Part shown: positions 51,675-61,858 of the stretch, piece after piece | How positions within the stretch are numbered: position 1 is the first letter of the stretch | Layout of the letters: each line of letters begins with the position of its first letter | Origin: Callipepla californica brunnescens | Taxonomy: Eukaryota; Chordata; Aves; Galliformes; Odontophoridae | Assembly: GCA_023055505.1 (NCBI GenBank) | Contig: JALIRH010000002.1 | Span: 22,320,437 to 22,384,436, forward strand | Direction: 5' to 3' | Length of the DNA stretch: 64,000 nucleotides | Notes under the pieces: model-generated | Told to the model about the DNA's origin: nothing | Database searches by the model: none | Seen by the model: only the letters and a program-made list of their open reading frames with translations | Program-made: the position numbers and the translations under genes

Positions 51675-54536
51675 GGGGGGCAAATATGTGAATATGGAGA
51701 CTGTTCTGATCGCTTTTACTCATTTCCAAAGTTAAAAGTTTTCAATAATTTATTAAAATTGCTTTGTAGTCTTCTGAATGATTGCTGAAGGAAGGGGACT
51801 GAAGGCACTGCACTGCCTGAAAGTTGGCTTCTGGATTTCCTTTCTTGTTGTAATCCCTTTCATTTTGATGTTGCCTGTAATGCCAGCTCTTGTGATATCA
51901 CAGAACTATTCGTTTGTTAAAACCACTACTTTCTTTTCCTCAGATGGGAGATGTGGAGAATAAAACTGTTCTGTAGAATGGTCTGTCCAGCCTCGCTTGG
52001 CCTGCTAAAATTTCAGGGCCGGTGCAAAGACTGTTAGAGCAGTCTTCAAACGAGTGCTATAAAAACGGGGGTGGGGAGAGAGAATAAATATCCAGAGATA
52101 TTTATTCAGGGAGGGCTGCCAAATGGGTTGCAGCCTGCCTCAGTGTATTAAATAATGAGAGGGAAAAACTATTCATGCAGCTGGCTGCTTGAGAAAATGC
52201 TGAAGTAGTCTCAGATGCACAGGCATTCTGCGAGCCCTTCCACGAGCAGACTTCTAGGTGAGAATCTCCAGGGATCCAGGTTTTGTTGACATGGATCAAT
52301 TTAAATGGCAATTACTGTAGTCAGATAACAGCTTAAAAAGGCTTTTTACACACAGAAAAGATGCATAATCACACAGCATATGGAAGTTCAATTTCATGAG
52401 CTGTAGTCTGTGGATTTACAATGTACTGATATTAAGATCTACTTTTAAGAGTGAATATCGTTCGGCTTTATTAAAATGCGTCATACCTTTGACACTTTAC
52501 TTTCTGCTCTGAAGCTGATTCGGGCTGCATCTGTGTTGATGAAAGATTGTATTTGCGACTGTGAAAATGTTTTTCCTTTCATGTAGGGTACAGCATTAAA
52601 AGAAGAAAAACAACCAAGCGAGTACAATACTAACTGCCTTGTTTTAAACAGTGTACTGAATAATAAAACAAAAAGAATGCTAAATTCTTTCAAGGCCTTG
52701 GTGGTGGCATGGATTTTGTTGTTAATCTTTCCCTGCCTTCCCCTGTTAATGCATTCTGTCGTGGAAATGTTTCCATGTTGAGATGTTTCTCTTTGGCAGA
52801 AATCTACCACACAGCTCTTCATTTACAGGAGATATCTGTTATTTTGAGGAAAGGGCCTCCCTCGAGTAGAGGGACAGTACCTTTTTAGCACTGGAACATT
52901 TACTAGGGCGAAAGGAGCTCATGTTTGCTTCTGCCATCCCCCCCAAATTTTCCAGTGTTGTGCTTGGAGCCCCTCGTTTAAGCAGAGCTCTTCCAGGGGC
53001 ACTTGGATGCCCTGAAAAAGCTACTGTGGAAACATCAATAAATTAAATGACTCATTTGTTTTAAATCAGAAATATTCATGAGTCCAGGCCGGATGTCAGA
53101 GAGATTGTTATTTTTCACTTAATTTTGCGTGTGTTCTTTTCCTAAGTAGATCTTTATCAGCTCTGTGGCAGCTAGCGGAAGGAAAAGGAAGGCCTGAAAG
53201 CAGGGCTGTTCTCTGCACTACAGGCAGAAGATGGCATAACACAAAATCAAGGGATGCATAAATAAGTACAAAAGGATGAGTCTTACGCTGACAAGAAGGC
53301 AGCTTCAGAAGATCTGCCTGAGAATTGCTGCTTTCCTATATAGGTTTGATTGTGTACTGAAAGGCAGTCAAACCAGAAAGCGTGTGCTAATTGCTGGAGA
53401 AATGCTTGTTACTAAAACAGGAGGTTTTGCAAATGCTAAATTGGAGGGGAGTTGGAAAAAGAAGATATTTTCCTCATGCCTGGAATTCTGTGCAAGGCTA
53501 TACGTGCTATAGAAGGCATGTGAGCCAGGCGTGTGTTTCTCCTAAGAGGCAAGGATGTTTTACAAAGGACTAAAGAGGGACTGCTGAGAAGAAAATAGCC
53601 AGCTTTAGATAAAGCACTATAACAAAGACTTGTAGTTTTATGTATCATGGTGTCCATTAAAGCTTAATAGGGAAGAGTGCATTGAACCTAGCCAGGCATA
53701 CGTTTTTCATGTGAAGGATAAACATTGAAGGGGTGTGCAAAATCAGAAATTGGGAGGACATGATTGTTTAGCTTTTGAAAAAGCTTTACAGGGAAGATTT
53801 TGTTTTCATCCCCCATGGATCACCATGCAAGGTAGAAGAGAGTAAGCTGCAAATGTTTGGAACATATCAATGCAGGAATCCCAGGGGGTTAAAAGCACTA
53901 TAGTAAAATAAAAGTGGTCTGCTTTCTCAGTGTGTTCTATTTTACACATACTACTGAGCATCTGAGAAAGGGAGTGATTTTGATACTCTGTTCTCTATAG
54001 TAAAACAGTGTAATAACGAACAAAGTGTGGGGAAGGGAGAGGAAGGAGGGGGGACCCTCTGCTCTGTTGCAGGGCACGATTTGTGTTTCCAGCTAAATAA
54101 ACAAACGTAGTCCTACAGAGTTCAAAATGATGGCTGTTAAAATAAAGAATAAATTTGTTTCCACTTTTGGAGGAGAGCCGATCTGAAGCGATTCAGCAAG
54201 AGAAGGGGTTAACTTTTAAAGAAAAATGAATAATTCAGTGTTGAGCTTATCACTCCACATTTTACTTTCTATTCTTCGGTCATCTGGAACTTGGTGTGAA
54301 AGGTAGAGTAAAAGGAGTCAGCTGAGGGGAGCCGGGGTTGTGATAATTTGCACACACATCCCTGTCATTGTTCTGCCTGAAGAGACAGGGCTGGGTTCAA
54401 GGCCACATGTGCTCCTGTCATCATTCACATTTCTGCTCCAAGTGCAATCCAGAGTGTCAGCTCTCCATCTGTCTTTGCCTGGCAAACGCACGCGCCCAGC
54501 ATCCTGCCTCCAGCGACGCTGCCACAGCCAGCTCCG

Positions 54537-54584
54537 ATGGCCCCGCTTGCGTCTCCCCTCTCATTCCAGAACAGGAGGCACTGA
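54537..54584 (+). CDS. Upstream ORF before the MTG8a start, 15 codons
   Basis: ATG GCC CCG ... CAC TGA, giving MAPLASPLSFQNRRH. It ends 61 bases before the MTG8a start codon. It matters only if transcription of the MTG8a form begins upstream of 54537. If the exon instead begins at the acceptor-like site at 54569, this ATG is intronic. Confidence 0.3.
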   Translation: MAPLASPLSFQNRRH

Positions 54585-54652
54585 GCCCGAAATAAGCCTG
54601 CTTTGAGGAGAGAGCCATTTACAGGGTGGTATATTTTATCCAAGGATGCCTG
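54570..54652 (+). other. RUNX1T1 exon encoding the MTG8a start (exon '1a'; 5' limit uncertain)
   Basis: The 3' border is clear: GGATGCCTG followed by GTGAGT (donor at 54653). The 5' border is open. A good acceptor (GTCTCCCCTCTCATTCCAG, ending 54569) would make an 83-bp internal exon, while a moderately GC-rich segment upstream (about 54470-54560) would suit a first exon with its own promoter. I see no TATA box. The order, MTG8b exon then MTG8a exon, agrees with the human gene. Confidence 0.8.
54646..54652 (+). CDS. RUNX1T1: RUNX1T1 (MTG8a isoform) start, Met-Pro plus one base
   Basis: The short isoform (577 residues in human, as I remember) begins Met-Pro-Asp-Arg-Thr-Glu-Lys. Here ATG CCT G, with A at -3, is followed by a consensus GTGAGT donor, giving Met-Pro and the first base of the Asp codon, exactly the expected phase. 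Seven coding bases alone could occur by chance. Position downstream of the MTG8b exon on the same strand, with matching phase and a consensus donor, raises confidence. The rest of the protein is outside the window. Confidence 0.85.
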
Positions 54653-57408
54653 GTGAGTTAAAATTATCACAGCTCTTTTGCTTGTAAATGAGGAAACGCT
54701 AATTGTTTTTTGATAGGGTTTTTGTTTTTGTTTTTTTTTCTTTTTTAATATAGATGGTGATTTGCAAGCTGAGACGGGGACGGAGTGCTGGGGGATGCTA
54801 ATTCTGTTGTGTGTGCGTTTGGGGGAGGGGAATGCGAGCGAGGAAACTGCCCAGGATGCTACTTGCAGCAGGACCGGGTGGTTCGGCGCAAAGGGATAGA
54901 AATAACAGAAAGTGGCTGTGTCTGGGGGTGTAGGTCTCTGCAAGGGGGGGTCATTTAAGCGGGGAGAAAGGCAGCTTCGGGTTGGCTTTAGGGACTGTCA
55001 GCTGCACCTCGGGTCTGGGGATGTTATATCCGGGGAGATCAGTCGCAGCTGAAGTGATCTCCTTGAAAAGCTGTTTGTGTCGGAGGAGCGAGGGAGATTT
55101 ATAAACAAAAATCTTGCAGTATTGTCCTAAATCGCAGCGCTTAACTGTCACTGGGCAGATTGCTGAAATATGTTAATGCAAAATAAAACAATGAAAAAAT
55201 CTGCTGAATGAGAGAAATTGACGCGGAGCTGGAAATTTTAATAGATTGCTTTCCTAGGGAAAATATTATCCTTGGATCTTAGAATCACTCGTTTTCATCG
55301 GTAGTAGCACTTATCAATTAGACATCCCTTCTCTGTGGGGTGATTTATCTGAGGGGTTTGTGCGAGGATCGACCGCAGCAGAGGGGTTGAATCTGGTGTG
55401 TGCTGTTTGTTTATTCCTTTCGGTAAGGACTGGGCAGAGACATGTGCCTGATTACAACAGCCTGCGTCTCGATAAAAAAAGACAGCGCCTAGCCTACAGC
55501 TGGCTGGTTCATGTGGATTATTTGGGTAGGACAGGCAGAAGAGGCTATGCTTGATCACAGGGAGTCTGTGCACCTCGCAGATGGTGTTTTGAAACAGTAT
55601 CTGCCAGTTTGCTGCAACCACAGTTGCATGTAGGTATTGCCAGTTGTTGGAGGAATGTTTTCCTTTTAGGATTTTTCTACGTGCTTGTTCCCCACTGCTG
55701 GTATGTTTGCTGATCCCCTGGTTGTAACGAGGAAGTGGGCACTGTTTGCTCAAAGCGCAGGGCTAAGAGGATTTATATGGTTGAAATATGGGCAAATTAA
55801 TTTGCATAGATAACAACTGAGGACTATGAAAGGTCAATTTAACCCTTTAAACCTAAAATTTGATTTGCATGCAGTATGTTCTTTGGAATGCGGTCTTCAT
55901 TAGAAATATCACGGTAATTCATTAATTTGGAAAACTGCATTCTGCCTAATGTGGCTCCAGTGACGTTTTCCTTGTGTTTGTATCAGACCGTTGTTCTTGT
56001 GCGGTTTTCTAAATCTGGGCTTTATTAAGATATTTAATTGTACTGACGTGTTACCATCCCATCAGTTTTGATCCTTGCGCGTATCATTTGGGATATTAGC
56101 AAGCAGCACTGGAATTCCTAGAGCAGAGGTTTTTGAGAACCCATTAAGCCTTTGGCATTTAAATTACTTAATCTACCTGCTGGTTAAAATTTCATGTATC
56201 TTTAATCAAAATGGCATGTGCTGCACTTGAGTGTGTATACCCTTATGTGCTTGTGAAGCTTTACCACTGAATAGACGTCTAATTTCCAGCATTCCCTTAG
56301 AGCAATGGGAAGCAAGAAGTGTGTTTTAATGTCAGCTCCGAGTGTTAGAAAACCTTGCACTTGGATACAGAGAATACACTAACAGCTGTGACTGGGAGCA
56401 TGTGCCAGAATGGAGATACTTGAACAGATCTGACACTTGGCTATTTTTGACACCCATCTGCACTTTTTTACTCTCCTCTAGGATGAACTGCCTCTCAATC
56501 TGTTCGCAGCATATTTTAGCCCTTTAATATTGTGGTGTTGGGTTTTTTCAAATGGGCATTATTAGCCATCTGGGGCAGATTTTGTATTTTAAAAGTAAGC
56601 ACATTATGTACAGAAGATTAAAAGGATGTGTATTTTTATGTAATCTGATATTATGTCAGTGCCTTTTGTGTGTGTGAAGTCTTGATTTCAGAAGCATCCC
56701 TTCACAGTAGTTCTGACGTCCAAAGTCCTACTTATTTTGGAGAAAGAACAGGAAGTAATAAAAGCGGGCTCTGGTTTATGTGTAGCGATAACACTTTTAC
56801 ACAGAATACATTTGCTCTTCAAAGGCCAACCCTTCGTACTGCTGTTACGGTGACTGGCCACTCACCTTCTCACTTCCCTACCACTGAAAGCTGGGGTAGA
56901 AAGGCTTGCTAATGAAACACTGTAAAAGCCATTGAGATCTCTGCTAAGGCATTGCTGCGACTCAGAGAAAAGTCCATCGGAAGCTAATCCTGTTAACGGG
57001 AAGCTCTGGGAACCGTGCTAACCGTGCCGTCCTTGTGTTTGGGGGCTCGAGGAAGTGCTTATCTCTAAATAATTGATGTTGGAGAAACGGTGTTCCAATC
57101 TAATCCTGCGTACCGGTTTGTTTGATTGCTGTGTTTTCTTCTTTTTTTATATATAACTGTTTATTCCGCACTTTATTTATGAAACATTACAAATCTATCA
57201 GTCATTTTATAGGACTTTCAAAGAACAGATGTTGGCCTACAAAATGCTTTATTATTGCCCATGGCAGTGTTCAGCATGGTTTCCTTAAAAGGACAATCAG
57301 TGATCACAGTCATTGTAGCCCAGAAATAATGCTGTTCTTTCAGAAGATGGCCTGGTATTAGGTCAGACCACCCTTTCTTTACTTCTGCTCTCCAGATGTG
57401 GCTGCTAC

Positions 57409-57454
57409 TTTTTTTTTTTTTTTTTTTCAAGTTCGTGTTTCAAAAAAAAAAAAA
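57409..57454. repeat. T19 / A13 inverted homopolymers
   Basis: A run of 19 T (57409-57427), a 14-base spacer, then 13 A (57442-57454). A transcript could fold into a short U-A hairpin. Confidence 0.93.
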
Positions 57455-59887
57455 GGGTTTGTTTTCAAAATCTGGTTTTACTTAAGATATCTCCATCCTG
57501 GAGTGCATTTCATAAATTGCCCACATATTTTTCTTAGCAGAGAACTTAACTGGCTGTAATTTTTAACACATGGCCACATCATGTGATATTTTCAAAACAT
57601 TTGCACATAGCTTTAAGAAGGTCCCAGCAGAAATGATCCATCATCTCACAGCCAGCCTGTTTCTTAACAGCATATCTGCATTTTCCATTTAGCAGAGCTA
57701 TATATTATTAGCTTACATTTTGGGTAGTAAAACAGTGCATTGCTGATTGTAAAACATGAACTTTATTATCTGCTGAAAATTGATTTGGCATTTATAGCCA
57801 CTGTGTACTAGACTGGCTTTCTGGTTTTAACATTAGTGCTTGCAAGTGATGATTTGTTTAAAGAACAGAAACAAAATTGCCATGGACATAACTGCGAGTG
57901 TCCTAGTAACTGAACATTTGGATTATCCACCTGTTTTTTAAATACATGCTTCTAAATGCTGTTATACAGCAAAAGTCTCCTAACAGTCCATTAACTGACT
58001 TGTTCAGTTTTAAGTTGCAGTTCCTATGCTGTTATATTAGGACAATTCTGTGACTTATAAAACAAGTTTCCTGCCAAACAGGGAAAATGTGTCTGGAAAT
58101 ACTTAAGTCTGAGTGTTAACCTTGCATCATTATTCCAATCATCCTACATAATGACTTTATCTTCTTTAGGATTCAGATAGGAGTGAAAAGCTCATGGGTC
58201 ATGAAGTTCCTTATATATGCATTGTAGATTTCAGGACACAATGTTATAATGACTGCTTTTCAAAGTATTAAAGTTTCTTCTTCCTTTCTGGTAGCAATAA
58301 ATTCCAAAGTCTGTGTGGCATTATTGTACTTATTTCAACCCAAGGGCCTAGGAACCATATCTTGCTGAATATGCGTGGAAAGTAACGGATGCATTCTGGG
58401 ATGCAGATCATACTGCAGAAAGAGTGGTAATAGACATGTTTTTAAGCAGTGTCCCAAGTGGTCTTTTTCTATGAAGATACAGTGACTCTGAGCTGAGTCC
58501 CTTACTTAGTGGATCCTGCCTTCTTTTGTGTACAGATTTGAGTAACAACCACATCTTGGTTTGAGGACTTCAGACTATATAATCGCCAATTAAGGCACAG
58601 TCAACATAGCTTGCTAGTCAACGTGATCTGTGTATATGCATTTTTTGAATTAATAAAAGACTTGAATACCAGTTCAGGGTAAAATAAATCCTGAAATGTT
58701 GGGATGTGCACATTTGAAATAAGTGGAGATGTTGATTCACGGTAAGAGTAGAAAGGAGTATGGTGTGAGGTCATCTGTGAGAGCATTACATATGCCTGTA
58801 CCAGTTCTCTGGTTGGTTTGCTGCATCCTTTTGTTGTCAAACTGTACACAAAAGAAGACTTCTCCACTTGAAGCAGTAGCTGACTTCCAAATGCAGAATT
58901 GCATGCCTTTGGACTACTCTCAGCTCTCTCCTAATCCCAGCTGCATAGCTGTTGCAGCTCTGAAGCTTCCCAAGCATACAGAGCTGCATCTGTGAATGCT
59001 AAGATCTGTCTCAGTGCTTTAGGGTTAAGCACTGCTGAGTTCACGCCTGTGTCTTGCTGGAATGGAAGCATTTCTATATCTGGGTTGTTTGAACAGTTGG
59101 ATCTGGTAGGTAATCTGGGAGAATGTCCAATGCCTATTTAGAAACACTGGTTGCTTCACAAATGCAGGCTTATTTTCTGTTCCCAGAAATGGGCGTGGTG
59201 TCAAATGAAGCACAGGGTGAGTGATGCTGGGGCGAGTAGAGAATAAATTGGGAAATCCATAGGCCCAGCAGCGCTTGGATCTTTTCTTGTACCCAGACTC
59301 AGGTTAGCCACGTCAGGCCTCTTGGTGAGGATGGTCTCTTCAGCACAGCACCAACCATGTCACTCTGCTTACACGTTCAATCTGTGAGACTGGTGAAACA
59401 CTTGCCGTGCTGTGCCACCCTGTGTGTTCACTGCCTCAGCTTTCCACAAGCTCAGCTGTCTGCACTGTGTTGCATTCTGCGATGTGTGGAACTAGACAGA
59501 GATTATTCCCATCCCAGAGAACCTGTTCCTGGCTGGTGTCTTTCTCCTGCCAAAGGAGCACACAGTAGGCCTAAACTTGAGTGAGCAGAAGGAAGATTTG
59601 AATTTTACTTCTAAAGTGAGTCTTCCAGTCAGAAGGCAGTTGAATTAAATCAGAAATCACCTCTTTCATCTCTTAAACCTGTTACACTTGCCATTCTGCT
59701 GAAAATGAAGATATGGACGTTTTTCTGGAGGAGGGAATAGAGCTGTGGGTCCCACGTCTCCAAATTACTGAGGCTTTTGAAATGTAGGGGTAAGGCATCC
59801 TACCCCCCAGGATCTCCCCGCTGGTGAGATGGAGGAAGCTGCCAGTCAAATCTAAGTGACTTGATATCGTCTATCTCATGAGCTGTC

Positions 59888-60070
59888 ACAAGCTACCTGA
59901 TGGGAAGGTGGAGAGAGATGGACGGATTCAGACTGTTAGAGGTATGTAGTGATAGGATGAAAAGCAACTGGCACGAGGAATGGGCTGTGATAAAATCCGA
60001 AGCAGATACCAGGATGTGGGGATGGTTGTCCGTTTGAAAGAGGCTTTCCAGAGAGGTGCTGGTAGTTCCG
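59888..60070 (+). mobile_element. Degraded CR1 LINE fragment
   Basis: Similarity to the CR1 3' region is visible in order: 'aagctacctgatggg', 'agtgataggatgaaaagcaa' (CR1: agtgataggacaagaggcaa), and 'tttccagagaggtgctgg' (CR1: ttgcccagagaggttgtgg). It is more diverged than the other two copies and has no octamer tail, so it is an old internal piece. Edges are approximate. Confidence 0.65.
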
Positions 60071-61834
60071 TTACCATAGCCGTTGAACATTCTCTTGGCA
60101 ACGGATCCTTTGGGCAGAGGGGCTCGGTGTTGCTGCTCACCCGAGGCCGCTTCAACCTGTGTGTTTCCCTCTGCTCCTGCCGGGCATTTCCCTTCAGCTG
60201 CTTTGGAAATCCAGCCTGAGGTACTTGGCCCTTTGTACTATAGGGAAGGGCACTGGTGCCGGTTTTGTGTTCTGTTTTGGGAGGAAATTTCAGCATTGAG
60301 CTTCTGGGCAGCAACAGTGAATTATTTATCATGCCAATTCCTACATCGTCGCTTGGTCTGAAGCTTGCAGAATAAACTGCCTTGTGTAGTGCTGGGGAGC
60401 TGGGTTGTTGGGCTCGATGTAGGCTAACAGGGTGCAGCACCTCCTTAGCCCCATTTATTTTGTGGAGCTGTGATTACACAGAGTAGAGCTGGATTTATTT
60501 CTCTGTCCGACGTTTTTTTTATTTTTATTTTTTTTTTAATTTTTTCCTCCTAGCAATTTATTCTCTATTGCCAGCCTCACTGTGAGCACTAATTGCAGAA
60601 AAACTTGATAGAACATGATGGTAGAAACCTTGGGATTTGAGAAGGGTCTATGGCCAGCAGTGCAGTTCTGCTGGCAGGTCACAGGGAGTCACCTCTTGGG
60701 TCTGTCCTGGCAGCACAGAGCACCTGGCAGTGATGTTCTTGCAGCTGGTTTAGGGCTGCAGTGTCCACAGAGACACTGAGCTGATCCAGCTTCTAAAAAT
60801 CTCTGCCCAAATTCCTATGGCATGAAGCTACAGCCTTGCCTGAGCTTTTCCATGATGTTGCGTAATGCATTGTGTATTTATTTCTACTTAAAAATAACTT
60901 AATTTTCTTGCTCTTGGGATCTGGCAATCTTGTAAAATTTTCATGAGGAATAGTAGTACCCACACATCCACATTAATTTAAATTATCCAGCTATTTCAGT
61001 ATTAATGTGGATATATGTTCTGGACCAGCGTCTGCAACTTTAATCTCCTTTTAAATGGATACAAAGCCTTAACTCAAAGGTGGCAGGAAATCTTTCTGAA
61101 GTTCGAAAGGAAATGTCGTAAGCAGTGGATGCAGTTATTATGAGCACTGCTCATATGGTTCTCATTCATTATGGACATGGAAACAGGCTGTAACGAGCTC
61201 TGCAGCAGTTTTGCGTATTGACAATACCGAGCTGACAAAGACTGAAAGAGCTGTGGCAACAGAACAGCTAGGGGAATCAGTATTGATCGAGTCTGGCAGG
61301 AGAGGCTGAGGAATAAGGAAGAGGAATGTATTTTGGTAACCCTTGGAGTATGCTGTAAGTTCATGCAGATATGGTGTAGGGTCGAGACTCTATCATTCTT
61401 GATTAAAAAAAGGGTTTTGCTCTAATGAATTGAGATTTGAGGAAGTGGGATTTGCATATTTTTTAGCTGCTTTTCAGTGAGGTTTGAAATGATGGTTCAA
61501 GAAGATGTAATGTGTTTTAGCTTTTGAAGTCCATTGCCCTTTATCGCTTACTGGTACATCTTTTCTCTTTTAGGGGTTAATTCAGTATTCTGTCACAAGC
61601 AAGCCATTCGCAAAGCATGTCTATGATTTAACTTTGTACCCTTCCAATTCTAATGCTTTATAGGACTTCTCTGTACTTGCTTGTAGCCCACTTCTCCCAT
61701 CTCTCCTTTGCACTTCAGGTGCAGATTATTATAGTCCCTGTTTGTCTTTGATTATCTTCCTGATGCTAGTTCAACTGTCTCATTCTGCTCCTGATTGGAC
61801 ACTGCCTCCTGTTAAAGGAATGAGCTCCTGGATT

Positions 61835-61858
61835 TATGACCCTCTAAGAAGGGTCATA
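61835..61858. repeat. 9-bp inverted repeat with TGACCC / GGGTCA
   Basis: TATGACCCT (61835-61843), six bases, then AGGGTCATA (61850-61858), perfectly complementary. The inner TGACCC and GGGTCA form an everted repeat spaced by eight bases. Confidence 0.85.

Larger units (their letters stand above)
39844..54569 (+). other. RUNX1T1 intron between the MTG8b and MTG8a exons
   Basis: About 14.7 kb. Recognisable content: a GT/poly-G tract (43519-43544), (AAT)7 (44257-44277), (CT)18 (44929-44965), T21 plus a G-rich quadruplex motif (49302-49350) and a 20-bp palindrome (51655-51674). An exon-like frame with two hydrophobic segments at 44521-44729 is a finding only. I recognise no transposon copy. Confidence 0.75.

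Noticed and set aside
54425..54943. 172-codon open frame on the minus strand
   Set aside because: It is antisense to the MTG8a exon and crosses a T-rich stretch read as poly-Lys. The + strand exon explains the GC-rich part.
59928..60440. 170-codon open frame on the minus strand
   Set aside because: Part of it is antisense to a degraded CR1 fragment; the remainder resembles no protein.
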